From Asticcacaulis endophyticus (lineage in GTDB: Bacteria; Pseudomonadota; Alphaproteobacteria; Caulobacterales; Caulobacteraceae), in NCBI RefSeq assembly GCF_014652575.1, contig NZ_BMZB01000007.1, positions 1 through 64,000 of the forward strand: a stretch of 64,000 nt of DNA, read 5' to 3'. The notes beneath the pieces are model-generated. The model saw nothing but the letters and a program-made list of their open reading frames with translations. It was not told the origin of the DNA and searched no databases. Position numbers and translations under genes: made by a program. Positions 16,180 through 27,878 of this stretch are shown here, piece after piece; within the stretch, counting starts at the first letter, position 1; each line of letters opens with the position of its first letter.

Positions 16180-17988
16180 TCAGAGGCGATATGCGCCCGA
16201 CATCAGGCGGCCATAACAGGCGGCGTCGAACGGCTCATACACTCCGCCATCTTCCTTCATGACAAACAAAGGATCTGAGACCTCCGCCGGGTCAAAGCCC
16301 GCCTTGACCAGATCCATCTTCTTGTACTTGAAGGTGCCGGTGGTCTCGGCCTGTTGCAGCAGCCGCACAAACCGCGGTCGGGCATAGGTCGGCAAACCGG
16401 CCAGCACATGCTGGCAAAAGTCCTCAATCTTGAAACCCTCGCGCACGATCAGGGCGACCATGCCGGCCTTACCGTCATAGTGCGGCACTTCGACGCCGTA
16501 GACGATAGCTTCGTCGACACCGGCGGCACCGGCGCAAACTTCACCCACCTCGGAGGTTGAGACGTTTTCGCCCTTAAAGCGGAAAGTATCGCCGATACGG
16601 TCCACAAAATAGAGATAGCCGTCCTTGTCTTGCTTCATCAGGTCGCCGGTGCGGAACCACATGTCGCCTTTCTTGAAGACATCGCGCAGGATTTTCTTTT
16701 CCGACGCCGCCTTGTCGGCATAGCCGGAATAGGAATGACGGGCGTCCTGCCCGATAATGCCGATGGCCTCACCGATCTCATCGGGTTTACATTCGATGCA
16801 CAGACCTTTGGCGTTGCGTTCCGGCAGTTCCTGCTCGACGTCGAACTTGACTAACCGGATATTGAAGGCGCTGCGCAGGTAGGGCGGGGCTCGACCAATA
16901 GCCCCGGCCTGACCATCGAAGTTAAATAGCGACACATTGCCTTCGGTCGAGCCGTAAAACTCGATGATTACCGGAATACGAAAGCGGGCTTTGAACGTCT
17001 TCCACACGTCCGGGCGCATACCGTTGCCAAAGACCATCTTCAGGCTGTGGCGGGTCTCGTCTTCGGGGTTGGGAGATTGGTGGTTGACCAGATACCGGCA
17101 CAGTTCGCCAATATAAACAAAATACTGGCAGTTATAGGTGCGGATATCGCTCCAGAACTGGGTGGCGGAAAAGCGTGATTTCAGCACAATCGCCGCCCCG
17201 TTCATCAGGGCGGCCCCAACCCCGCACAGCCCGCCGGTCGAATGGTACAGCGGCAGAGTGATATAGATGCGCTCGCCTTCCTTCATGCGGGAGATACCGG
17301 CAAAGGCCTGCATATAAAGCTGGGCGCGCGAGTTGGAAATTTTCGCTGCCTTAGGCAAACCTGTCGTGCCGGAGGTGTAGATATAAAGCGCCGTGTCGTG
17401 GGCGGTCATGTCCTGACGGATTTGGCGGTCAGGGCGCACCGATGACACCCCGCGCAGGGCGTGATCCAGACTGCGGATCGTCTCAGCCTCATGATCCTTA
17501 TCCATGCCGAGCACCCACTCGGTTTGGTGGTGGCTAAGCTGTGACGCTATGTCCTCAAAAGCATGGCGGGTGCTCTGGTCAACGATGGTGTGGCTGGCGC
17601 CGGAGATATTGATGCAGTGGGCAAGGCCTGCCCCGGTCAGGCCATTATTGATCAGGGCCGTGACCACCCCGACCTTATTTAGGCCCATCCACACGGCGAT
17701 ATATTCGGCACGATTGGGCATGAGCAGGGCCACAGTATCGCCGATCCGCAAACCGCGTGCCCGTGCCCAGTGGGCATAGCGGTTGGCCATCGCATCCAGA
17801 TCGCGATAGGTCAGGCTCTTGCCATCAAAGATAATGGCGGACGCGCCGCCGTGGCTATCGACCACCCGTTCAAAATCATCGCACACCAGATTGCGGGACT
17901 TAGGGTCAATCGGCTTGATGCGCCGTAGAAGCCGCGCCAACCGCTTGAGGAAGATGAATTCGCGTTTGATCCCGTCAAATAGGTTCAT
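16180..17988 (-). CDS. Long-chain fatty acyl-CoA synthetase, FATP type
   Basis: A 602-residue AMP-forming enzyme. YTSGTTGLPKAAKISNSR is the P-loop (A3), FYGSTEGNVS the A5 motif, WFRTGDLMKQDKDGYLYFVDRIGDTFRFKGENVST spans A7-A8, and the C-terminal lysine region is FKYKKMDLVKAGFDP. It activates long or very-long-chain fatty acids with ATP and CoA. The similarity is to the FATP/FadD6-like branch rather than classic FadD. It stands alone on the minus strand and would supply substrates to the beta-oxidation operon at 9.7-13.2 kb. Confidence 0.9.
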   Translation of the reverse strand: MNLFDGIKREFIFLKRLARLLRRIKPIDPKSRNLVCDDFERVVDSHGGASAIIFDGKSLTYRDLDAMANRYAHWARARGLRIGDTVALLMPNRAEYIAVWMGLNKVGVVTALINNGLTGAGLAHCINISGASHTIVDQSTRHAFEDIASQLSHHQTEWVLGMDKDHEAETIRSLDHALRGVSSVRPDRQIRQDMTAHDTALYIYTSGTTGLPKAAKISNSRAQLYMQAFAGISRMKEGERIYITLPLYHSTGGLCGVGAALMNGAAIVLKSRFSATQFWSDIRTYNCQYFVYIGELCRYLVNHQSPNPEDETRHSLKMVFGNGMRPDVWKTFKARFRIPVIIEFYGSTEGNVSLFNFDGQAGAIGRAPPYLRSAFNIRLVKFDVEQELPERNAKGLCIECKPDEIGEAIGIIGQDARHSYSGYADKAASEKKILRDVFKKGDMWFRTGDLMKQDKDGYLYFVDRIGDTFRFKGENVSTSEVGEVCAGAAGVDEAIVYGVEVPHYDGKAGMVALIVREGFKIEDFCQHVLAGLPTYARPRFVRLLQQAETTGTFKYKKMDLVKAGFDPAEVSDPLFVMKEDGGVYEPFDAACYGRLMSGAYRL

Positions 17989-18113
17989 ATCCTGGATTCC
18001 GCTTGTACCTGTAGGGTTCGCCTTTTGTGGGCAAGGCTTATTATTAACCTACCATAGCGCGGATTTGGAAATGTCAAAGCAAAAAGTTTCCGCGAACGGC
18101 AACTTTTGTCAGG

Positions 18114-18614
18114 TCAAGGCTGGGGTGCGATCTGTACCGTTACGTCTGACGATTTGCTGGACGCGATTTGCAGCACATAATCGCCCGGTTGCAGGTCATA
18201 GCTTACAATCTTGCGGATGCCGGAACAGTCTGGGCCATGGCCGTGACGGATAGACTTCAGCGGCGTTTTATCCTTGATCAGATCAATCCAGACGCCGCTG
18301 GAGGCGGCAACGCCGTAGGGACCGCTGTCGGTGATGTGCACCAGCATTAAACCGGCAAAACTGTCAGGGCTTTGAGCCTTGGCCGGAGCCGACGCAAAGG
18401 TCACCTGCGGGGTGGCGACTAGTGCCGCCTTATAGGCCTTGCCGGTCTCAAGGAATGGCGCATTGGCCCCGTTGGTGGCGGCATTGACCTCGGCAGGTGT
18501 GGCCCATGTTTCAAAGCCTGCGCTGACCACCGGATCGGTGGGGCAGGTGGTGGTTTGGGCCATGACGGATGTGGCAGACAGGGCCATAAAGGCGGCTATA
18601 CATAATACGCGCAC
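18114..18614 (-). CDS. Secreted protein of unknown function
   Basis: A 166-residue protein with a signal peptide (MRVLCIAAFMALSATSVMA) cleaved before QTTTCPTD. The mature part contains VSAGFETW, GKAYKAALVATPQVTFA, LVHITDSGPYGVAASSGVWIDLI and DYVLQIASSKSSDVTVQI, a beta-sandwich-like pattern, and two cysteines (TCPTD, DCSGI). Related small periplasmic proteins are sometimes mis-annotated as homogentisate dioxygenase; no catalytic residues support that. Function unknown. Confidence 0.65.
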   Translation of the reverse strand: MRVLCIAAFMALSATSVMAQTTTCPTDPVVSAGFETWATPAEVNAATNGANAPFLETGKAYKAALVATPQVTFASAPAKAQSPDSFAGLMLVHITDSGPYGVAASSGVWIDLIKDKTPLKSIRHGHGPDCSGIRKIVSYDLQPGDYVLQIASSKSSDVTVQIAPQP

Positions 18615-18739
18615 GGTATTTGTCCTCTAAAATTCAGCCGCCATTAACCGCTCAAATTGCGTTCGACATAAGGCCTTTTTTGCGCGCATCTTAATCCCAA
18701 AACCCAAGATATTAAGATTTGGCACTTTTTGGGATGCGC

Positions 18740-19576
18740 TTACCCGAACGTATCGCACGCATCCGGGTCGCCGGAGTTGTAGCCGGTTTTGAACCACTGC
18801 ATCCGCTCGGCTGAGGAACCGTGGGTGAAGCTGTCGGGCACAACGCTGCCGGTCGAGCGCTTTTGCAGGGTGTCATCACCGACCGCCGACGCCGCGCGTA
18901 AGGCTTCGTCAAGGTCGCCGCTTTCCAGCCAGTTCAGTTGGTCGTTCGATTGCCGCGCCCAGATACCGGCATAGCAATCGGCCTGAAGCTCAAGCTTGAC
19001 CGACAGCTTATTGCCTTCGGCTTCGCTCAGGCGGCCCTGGGCGTTCTGAACGCGCTGGCTGAGGCCGAGTACGTTCTGGACATGGTGGCCGACTTCGTGA
19101 CCGATGACATAGGCCTTGGCGAAATCCCCGCCCGCGCCCATCTGGGTATCGAGCGTCTGAAAGAAATTGAGATCGAGGTAAACCCGCTCATCCGCCGGGC
19201 AATAGAACGGCCCCATCGCCGCCTGGCCATAGCCGCAACCGGTCGAGGTGCCTTCGGTATAGAGCACAACCGTTGACGGGCGGTAGGTGCGGCCGGTCTG
19301 CTGGAAAATCTGAGCCCAGACATCATTGGCCGAGGTATGGACGACATCGGCAAACGCGCCTTCTTCGTCGGTGGGCGTGCCCTCGACGCCGGCCTGCTGT
19401 TGGGCAGGGCCTTGCGCCTGATTGACAATCTGGGTCAGTTGTTGTGGGTCAACCCCAAGGAAATAGCCGATCAGGGCGATGACAATCACCCCGATGCCAC
19501 CTCCACCGGCAATCGCGCCGCCGCTTAAGCCTCTGCGGTCTTCGACACCGCCTCTGCGGCCCAGATCCCATTTCAT
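18740..19576 (-). CDS. YpfJ-family neutral zinc metallopeptidase
   Basis: A 278-residue protein. An N-terminal glycine-rich segment leads into one transmembrane helix (IGVIVIALIGYFLGV), followed by a domain with HEVGHH (near residue 158), the zinc-binding HExxH, and a downstream ELQADCYAGIWA segment providing the third ligand. YpfJ proteins are inner-membrane anchored with an extracytoplasmic peptidase-like domain. Substrate unknown. It starts 301 bp before the gene at 19877, on the opposite strand. Confidence 0.88.
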   Translation of the reverse strand: MKWDLGRRGGVEDRRGLSGGAIAGGGGIGVIVIALIGYFLGVDPQQLTQIVNQAQGPAQQQAGVEGTPTDEEGAFADVVHTSANDVWAQIFQQTGRTYRPSTVVLYTEGTSTGCGYGQAAMGPFYCPADERVYLDLNFFQTLDTQMGAGGDFAKAYVIGHEVGHHVQNVLGLSQRVQNAQGRLSEAEGNKLSVKLELQADCYAGIWARQSNDQLNWLESGDLDEALRAASAVGDDTLQKRSTGSVVPDSFTHGSSAERMQWFKTGYNSGDPDACDTFG

Positions 19577-19876
19577 GCGGTCATCCCCTATGCTTGTTCG
19601 CGTAAACTATAGGCTCAGATTGCTCTCAAGGCAAAGGGGGAAGGGCGTCGAAGTTTGTAAAGGAGGCGTTAGCGTTGCACGGAATACCCTCTGGTCGCTA
19701 CTCACGATTACGCCCTATGCATTAACTATGTGGGCACGTTTGTTGCATGGATTTTTTCATATTGTAGAAAATGCACCTAAAGGTGGAATTTATTGCTGGG
19801 TTAAGGGGATTGTTAGATCCTTAGCTCGGCAGAAATTTCTCACGACACTGTGGCGCCGACAAGGGGAGACAAAGAG
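19577..19876. other. Intergenic region, divergent promoters expected
   Basis: This 300-bp stretch separates two divergent genes and is richer in A and T than its surroundings. It must contain the promoters for both, but I do not see a promoter good enough to call. No repeat or RNA gene is visible. Confidence 0.4.
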
Positions 19877-20248
19877 ATGATTACTTATGGGCGAGGACTT
19901 GCGGGCACCGATTTGTCCAAGATGCGAAGGTTGGACAACAGTAACATTACTGTTCTGGGCTACGGGCTTAACGGAGCATCTACAGCCGGGGTAAAGAGTC
20001 CTCCAAGTTCTAAGGCTGAGAGTATGAGCACATCCACAGTCACAACGTCTCCAAAGACGCAGGGCGGGTTTTCGGTTCCGAATCCAAGCACGTTGTCTGC
20101 TGATACCGCAAAGGCAAAAGCAGATGAGCTCCGCGGCATGATTGAGAAAAATACGGTCCCTCGTTTGACGATCGACATGGGCGGCGGGGTGCAGTTCACA
20201 CCATCTCATTCCACCTATCTCTCCATGCTGGAAGATGCGATCACCTAG
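19877..20248 (+). CDS. Hypothetical protein upstream of the str operon
   Basis: A 123-residue protein starting MITYGRGLAGTDL, with GGGGAGA placed 7 nt before the ATG. The middle (about residues 40-80) is rich in Ser, Thr and Pro and looks disordered; the end contains DELRGMIEKNTVPRLTIDMG and ends SMLEDAIT. There is no signal peptide or membrane helix. The composition resembles anti-sigma-factor or flagellar-type small proteins only superficially. I do not recognise it. Codon use is less GC-biased than its neighbours. Confidence 0.5.
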   Translation: MITYGRGLAGTDLSKMRRLDNSNITVLGYGLNGASTAGVKSPPSSKAESMSTSTVTTSPKTQGGFSVPNPSTLSADTAKAKADELRGMIEKNTVPRLTIDMGGGVQFTPSHSTYLSMLEDAIT

Positions 20249-20392
20249 GGAAAATCCTTGGTTTAGTATGCTATCCAAAACGCTTGATCGGCATATAGAC
20301 TGATCGTATGCCTGTGCCGACGCTTTTGGGTGCGTCTTATATATAGAGCTGTGGTTTCTCCTTAAACTCTACGGCCTTTAGCGATTCCCACC

Positions 20393-20421
20393 TTGACGCC
20401 CGTTAATCCCTAAGTTATAGC
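20393..20421 (+). promoter_or_regulatory. Promoter of the str operon
   Basis: TTGACG (20393-20398), a 17-nt spacer, then TATAGC (20416-20421). It is the best sigma-70-like match between 20249 and rpsL and would give a leader of about 205 nt before the rpsL ATG. The rest of the 20249-20635 gap holds no gene I can support. Confidence 0.6.
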
Positions 20422-20635
20422 GGCCCATCATTTTTGAGGCTGAGGGATAAAACCCTCTTTCCCAATCCAAATCATGCAGGGCCTGTGTGCCCGCCGTAAC
20501 CTCCATAGCGCAGGTTGCGGCTTTTGTGTTTGTCACGAATGTATGCCGGGGCGGGGTCTTTAAAGCGTAACCATCCAACCGAGACCCTCCGGCCAAACGG
20601 CACAGGTCTTATCAGAGCATAGAAGCGAAACCCTA

Positions 20636-21007
20636 ATGCCCACAGTTAACCAGCTTATCCGTAAGCCACGTCAGCCTAAGCCAAAGCGCAACAAGGTTCC
20701 GGCCCTTAAGGGTTGCCCTCAGCGTCGCGGCGTGTGTACGCGCGTTTACACCACGACCCCGAAGAAGCCGAACTCGGCGCTTCGTAAGGTTGCCAAGGTC
20801 CGTCTGACCTCGCAAATCGAAGCCGTGTGCTACATCCCCGGTGAAGGCCACAACCTTCAGGAACACTCCGTGGTTCTGATCCGCGGCGGCCGTGTGAAGG
20901 ATCTTCCCGGCGTCCGCTACCACATCCTGCGCGGCGTGCTCGATACGCAAGGCGTTAAGAACCGTAAGCAACGCCGTTCGCACTACGGTGCGAAGCGTCC
21001 TAAGTAA
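20636..21007 (+). CDS. rpsL: 30S ribosomal protein S12
   Basis: A 123-residue protein of normal length, almost universal in sequence: [19 protein letters not shown] and [13 protein letters not shown]. Both lysines whose mutation gives streptomycin resistance (in PKKPNS and GRVKDLPG) are wild type. S12 lies at the decoding centre of the small subunit. It is the first gene of the str operon; rpsG follows 12 nt later. Confidence 0.98.
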   Translation: MPTVNQLIRKPRQPKPKRNKVPALKGCPQRRGVCTRVYTTTPKKPNSALRKVAKVRLTSQIEAVCYIPGEGHNLQEHSVVLIRGGRVKDLPGVRYHILRGVLDTQGVKNRKQRRSHYGAKRPK

Positions 21008-21019
21008 GGATTACACCAC

Positions 21020-21493
21020 ATGTCACGTCGTCACCGCGCAGAGAAGCGCGACGTTCTGCCCGATCCCGTATACGGCGATCTGGTTGTCACCAAGTTCATG
21101 AACTACGTCATGTACGAAGGCAAAAAGGCTGTGGCTGAAAACATCGTTTACGGTGCTTTCGACATCCTGGTTGCCAAGAAAAAAGACGCAACCGCCATTG
21201 AAACTTTCCATGCCGCCCTCGACAACGTAGCGCCTTCGATCGAAGTCCGCTCACGCCGCGTCGGTGGGGCGACCTATCAGGTTCCGGTCGAAGTCCGCTC
21301 GGAGCGCCGTCGCGCTCTGGCGATCCGCTGGCTGGTCAACGCTGCGCGCAAGCGTGGTGAAAACACTATGACGGAAAAGCTGGCCGGCGAACTGCTGGAT
21401 GCTTCCAACAACCGTGGTACGGCTGTGAAGAAGCGCGAAGATACCCATAAGATGGCCGAAGCTAACCGCGCCTTCTCGCACTATCGCTGGTAG
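21020..21493 (+). CDS. rpsG: 30S ribosomal protein S7
   Basis: A 157-residue protein with the standard S7 sequence ([16 protein letters not shown]..., [37 protein letters not shown]). It nucleates assembly of the 30S head by binding 16S rRNA and, in E. coli, represses its own operon. The C-terminus is of the shorter kind. It is followed by a 178-bp spacer with a strong hairpin before fusA. Confidence 0.98.
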   Translation: MSRRHRAEKRDVLPDPVYGDLVVTKFMNYVMYEGKKAVAENIVYGAFDILVAKKKDATAIETFHAALDNVAPSIEVRSRRVGGATYQVPVEVRSERRRALAIRWLVNAARKRGENTMTEKLAGELLDASNNRGTAVKKREDTHKMAEANRAFSHYRW

Positions 21494-21559
21494 TCTGGCG
21501 CTGGAAACAGCGACTACAGCGGACACGGTGTCATCACCCTGTCAAAAAAGAGCTTTAAC

Positions 21560-21590
21560 GCGCGGGTGGTTTGGTTTAAACCGCCCGCGC
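21560..21590 (+). other. 13-bp hairpin in the rpsG-fusA spacer
   Basis: Stem GCGCGGGTGGTTT (21560-21572) pairs with AAACCGCCCGCGC (21578-21590), with one G-T pair and a 5-nt loop. No run of T follows, so it is not a typical terminator. It may mark an mRNA processing or regulatory point between ribosomal protein and elongation factor genes. Confidence 0.6.
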
Positions 21591-21671
21591 GCCTTATGGT
21601 TCAGGTCGCCGGGTTTTTTAGCCTGAAACGACCAATACCCCGAATTTGACCCTTAGTTTGAGGCTATCACT

Positions 21672-23750
<2,079 letters not shown>

Positions 23751-23866
23751 TATCAAACCGCTTGGCCCGTCGCATTTTGTATGCTACGGGCCAGCAACCC
23801 TAAACATAACTTACAAAGTTCAACCCCTAACCGAGTGAAGGCCCGCCTAATGCGCGGGGATTTGAA

Positions 23867-25057
<1,191 letters not shown>

Positions 25058-25080
25058 GCAGGGACTTGTCCCTGCACCCC
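25058..25080 (+). repeat. Short hairpin element abutting the tuf stop codon
   Basis: GCAGGGAC-TT-GTCCCTGC begins immediately after the TAG and is followed by ACCCC. The same arrangement (TAG then GCAGGG...CCCTGCACCC) occurs after the stop of the minus-strand gene at 35824, and a related form after clpA. Confidence 0.6.
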
Positions 25081-25115
25081 TAACCGGGAGCGGCGGATAA
25101 ACTTGTGATTTAGAT

Positions 25116-25147
25116 AAAACCCTCTGAGCTTGTCTCAGGGGGTTTTT
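25116..25147 (+). terminator. Intrinsic terminator of the str operon
   Basis: AAAACCCTCTGAG / CTCAGGGGGTTTTT with a 5-nt loop and a T-run. It closes the rpsL-tuf operon about 60 nt after the tuf stop. Confidence 0.88.
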
Positions 25148-25182
25148 CTATGTCAAAAGACTTGGAACAAGTTGAGGGGCTA

Positions 25183-25671
25183 ATGAACAACACAAATCCA
25201 TCGCGTCGTGTCTACACAGATGACGAACGATTAAAGCGCGCCTGCTTACGCTCAGCTATGCATATACGCGGTCTCTGGGAGGAAAAAGGTTCGTCGGACA
25301 CGCGCCTGTTGGAGGGCTTATTCATACCGGATGACCTTACTATCGTGGGTAAGTCGGTTAACTGTGACGCTACGGCTTGCCGGGAACATGTGGTTCCGCG
25401 TCTCGTGATCATAAAAGAATGTCACGTTATGTTGGAGCGTGGTCTAAGCGACGAAGAGATTGCTGATTTTATTTTAAAGCACACTAAAATCGTTTTGATC
25501 TCTCCTTTTGAGCGGGAAAGGCTGGATAGCAAGGATCAATTAGGTATGCGTCAAACCATGCCTGATGGATGGGGATTCGGTGACGATATTTATGCGCGTC
25601 TGAGACTTGCCGATATCCAATGGGACGATGTCGGTATTAACAGGCAGTCACATCTCGGTGAAGGCGCATAG
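25183..25671 (+). CDS. Hypothetical protein downstream of the str operon
   Basis: A 162-residue soluble protein beginning MNNTNPSRRVYTDDERLKRAC. The ATG at 25183 is chosen because GAGGGG lies 6 nt upstream; an earlier in-frame ATG at 25150 sits inside the terminator T-run without a binding site. Features: a charged N-terminal helix, CLRSAMHIRGLWEEKG, a possible helix-turn-helix-like GLSDEEIADFILKHTKIVLI, and an acidic C-terminus. There is no signal or membrane segment. I do not recognise the family, and codon use is more A/T-rich than in neighbours. Confidence 0.55.
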   Translation: MNNTNPSRRVYTDDERLKRACLRSAMHIRGLWEEKGSSDTRLLEGLFIPDDLTIVGKSVNCDATACREHVVPRLVIIKECHVMLERGLSDEEIADFILKHTKIVLISPFERERLDSKDQLGMRQTMPDGWGFGDDIYARLRLADIQWDDVGINRQSHLGEGA

Positions 25672-25703
25672 GCGGCCCGCAGGCAATAGGTTAGGTTGCG
25701 GAT

Positions 25704-25931
25704 GTGAAAGAACTGATCCGCACCAATAATATGGTCCTGATTTCCTATGTGGAAACCCTGCTGAAATCGGCAGGGCTGGCCTATTTCGTAGCGGATAGAA
25801 ACATCAGTGCGACCGAAGGCTCGATCGGGTTGTTCCCCAAGCGCATACTGGTTGAGGCCGACGGGTTTGACGAAGCGCGCACTTTGATGCAAGACGCAGG
25901 CTTGGGGGGCGAACTGCGGCCTCTGAAATAG
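25704..25931 (+). CDS. DUF2007 domain protein (putative signal-transducing)
   Basis: A 75-residue protein starting with GTG: MKELIRTNNMVLISYVETLLKSAGLAYFVADRN..., matching the short DUF2007 fold (beta-alpha-beta, related to GlnB-like folds). It consists of this domain alone. The biochemical role is unknown. It is 17 nt upstream of the GST gene and is probably co-transcribed with it. Confidence 0.78.
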   Translation: MKELIRTNNMVLISYVETLLKSAGLAYFVADRNISATEGSIGLFPKRILVEADGFDEARTLMQDAGLGGELRPLK

Positions 25932-25948
25932 TTTTTCGTGAGGTCTTC

Positions 25949-26572
25949 ATGATCCTGATTGGCCAGTATGACAGCCCCTTTGTGCGCCGTGTCGGCATTG
26001 CCTTGACGCTATATGGGATCGGGTTCGAGCATAAACCGTGGTCGACGTTTCGAGACGGGGACAAGATCGCCCCATACAACCCTTTACGCCGGGTGCCGGT
26101 TCTGGTGCTGGATGATGGCGAGGCGCTGATCGACAGCCCGACCATGATCGATTATCTGGATGAGCAGGCAGCCGCCCCCTTGATGGCCAGAAGTGGTGCT
26201 GACCGCCAAAAAGCGCTTTACATCATGGCGCTCGCGACCGGGCTGGCCGATAAGGCGGTCAGCCTGTTCTATGAGCAGGCCTTTCATCCGGCGCCATCCG
26301 ATCTGTGGGTTGATCGTTGCCGCCAGCAAATTACCGATGGATTGGCTGTTCTGGAAGCCGAACGGTTGAGGCTGACCACGCCGTTCTGGTTCGGGGATCA
26401 GCCCGGCCATGCCGATATTGCGGTCGCCTGTACGCTCAGGTTTATATCCGAAGCTCATGACGGTTTACTGGATTTCAGAGCATGTCCGGCCCTTGAGGCC
26501 CATCATCAGGCCTGCGAGGCCCTGCCGGTGTTTCAAGCCGTGGCCCAGACCTTCAGCCCGCCGGGGCGATGA
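25949..26572 (+). CDS. Glutathione S-transferase family protein
   Basis: A 207-residue protein. The N-terminal thioredoxin-like domain has ILIGQYDSPFVRRVGIALTLYGIGFEH, with Ser in the catalytic position (SPFVRRV), VPVLVLDDGEALIDSPTMIDYLDE (cis-Pro and the glutathione-binding DS pair), followed by an all-helical C-terminal domain with GDQPGHADIAVACTLRF. It probably conjugates or reduces electrophiles with glutathione. Substrate unknown. Confidence 0.88.
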   Translation: MILIGQYDSPFVRRVGIALTLYGIGFEHKPWSTFRDGDKIAPYNPLRRVPVLVLDDGEALIDSPTMIDYLDEQAAAPLMARSGADRQKALYIMALATGLADKAVSLFYEQAFHPAPSDLWVDRCRQQITDGLAVLEAERLRLTTPFWFGDQPGHADIAVACTLRFISEAHDGLLDFRACPALEAHHQACEALPVFQAVAQTFSPPGR

Positions 26573-26684
26573 TTGGGCGGTAATATGTCGCAGGATGAAA
26601 GGCCTTGTTTACCATGGTACTTAGGCCGGATTTAATCATATTCGCGTAAAGTAGCGCCAAATCAAAGCGGCGGAAACACATCCT

Positions 26685-27833
26685 ATGGTCAGACACGCGC
26701 GTGTGGACATTATCAAACCCGGCGACCTTAACGCGGAGGATGTCAGGCTGTGGCAGGGCTTTATGGCCGAGCGCGATGACTTGATCGGGCCTTATTTCGA
26801 TGTGCGCTACGTCATGGCCATTGGTCAAAGTGTGCCCAAGGCGTTTGTGGCGCGGCTCTATGAAGGCGACCAGGTGGCAGGTTTCTTTCCGTTTCAGCGC
26901 CGCGGGCGGACTATTCAGCCGCTGGGGGCACCGCTAACTGATTATCACGGCATTATTGGTCGCCGTGATTTGCAGATCGATTTCAAAGCGTTGTTAAAAT
27001 CACTGGGGGCTCAGCATCTGGTGTTTCAGGGCTGGGTAGGGCCGATGAACCCGGCAGCCAGAACCACCAACCACATCCGCCGGATCGCCGATTTATCGCA
27101 CGGTTATGAGGCGTGGTTTGAGACTCAAAAAGCCGAACACCACAAGTTTTTCAAGAACATCGGCAGATGTACTCGTAATGTCGATAAAGACTTTGGCGGC
27201 TTTGAGTTTTCGTGGGAAATGGCGACATCGGCCATTATCGAATGGATCATCGAGCAGAAACGCCTGCAATATAAGCGCTCAGGCCTGCATGATGTCTTTA
27301 CCTGCGGCTGGACCCTGACCCTGCTTAAGACCCTGGCCGGCTATCAGGATCAGGGCTTTGGCTTGCGGGTAGGTGTTTTCCGCCATGAGGGCGCGTTGGT
27401 TGCGGCTGAGATCTGCCTGATCAAGGGCGATAATCTGCATTTCTGGTTCCCGGCCTATGCGGAAAGCTATGGCCGCTACAGTCCGGGCATTCTGCTGTCG
27501 ATGCGCATCATGCAACACGTCGAGGTGCTGGGGGTGAGGCGGGTCGATTTCGGCTGTGGCGGCGAGCAGTATAAGCACGTCCTGACAACGCCGGAGACGG
27601 CGTGCCTCGAAGGGGTTGTGTCGTCAGTGCCGAGCGTGGGCGAGCTTATTCTGGATAGTCTGGTCGAGGCTTTGCCGATGCTGAAAAGTCAGGCGAAAAG
27701 CGTACGCCTCAGTCTGCGCCGCCGCTTCAATATCATTCAGGCCTGTGAGGTGTCGGCGTCAGGCTGGCTGAAAGCCATGGGAGGCACCGCCAAACGGGCC
27801 TTAAGCCGCGCTGCCAATGATCAGGCGGCATAA
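26685..27833 (+). CDS. GNAT/FemAB-like acyltransferase (BioF2-like, CelD family)
   Basis: A 382-residue cytoplasmic protein with two GNAT-like halves. GDQVAGFFPFQRRGRTIQPLG and LTDYHGIIGRRD mark the first, and FRHEGALVAAEICLIKGDNLHFWFPAYAESYGRYSPGILL with VDFGCGGEQYKH marks the second, the pattern of the Acetyltransf_6 / CelD-BcsL family used in exopolysaccharide acylation. The Caulobacter holdfast modifier HfsK belongs to this broad family, so surface-polysaccharide acylation is a reasonable guess, but no polysaccharide genes are adjacent. Confidence 0.7.
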   Translation: MVRHARVDIIKPGDLNAEDVRLWQGFMAERDDLIGPYFDVRYVMAIGQSVPKAFVARLYEGDQVAGFFPFQRRGRTIQPLGAPLTDYHGIIGRRDLQIDFKALLKSLGAQHLVFQGWVGPMNPAARTTNHIRRIADLSHGYEAWFETQKAEHHKFFKNIGRCTRNVDKDFGGFEFSWEMATSAIIEWIIEQKRLQYKRSGLHDVFTCGWTLTLLKTLAGYQDQGFGLRVGVFRHEGALVAAEICLIKGDNLHFWFPAYAESYGRYSPGILLSMRIMQHVEVLGVRRVDFGCGGEQYKHVLTTPETACLEGVVSSVPSVGELILDSLVEALPMLKSQAKSVRLSLRRRFNIIQACEVSASGWLKAMGGTAKRALSRAANDQAA

Positions 27834-27878
27834 AAAAAGCGCTTCAACCAAAGTCTTGGGGCGAAGCGCTTTTTTTTA
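27832..27878. terminator. Bidirectional terminator between convergent genes
   Basis: AAAAAAAGCGCTTC / GAAGCGCTTTTTTTT: a 14-bp stem that is A-rich at one base and T-rich at the other, so it can stop transcription from both the acyltransferase and the convergent carboxypeptidase gene. Confidence 0.92.

Noticed and set aside
20378-20596. 72-codon minus-strand frame upstream of rpsL
   Set aside because: It covers the str promoter and leader; no binding site and no family resemblance.
21560-21590. Intrinsic terminator between rpsG and fusA
   Set aside because: The stem is strong, but the next bases are GCCTTATGG, not a T-run, and fusA must be expressed with the operon; kept only as an unexplained hairpin.
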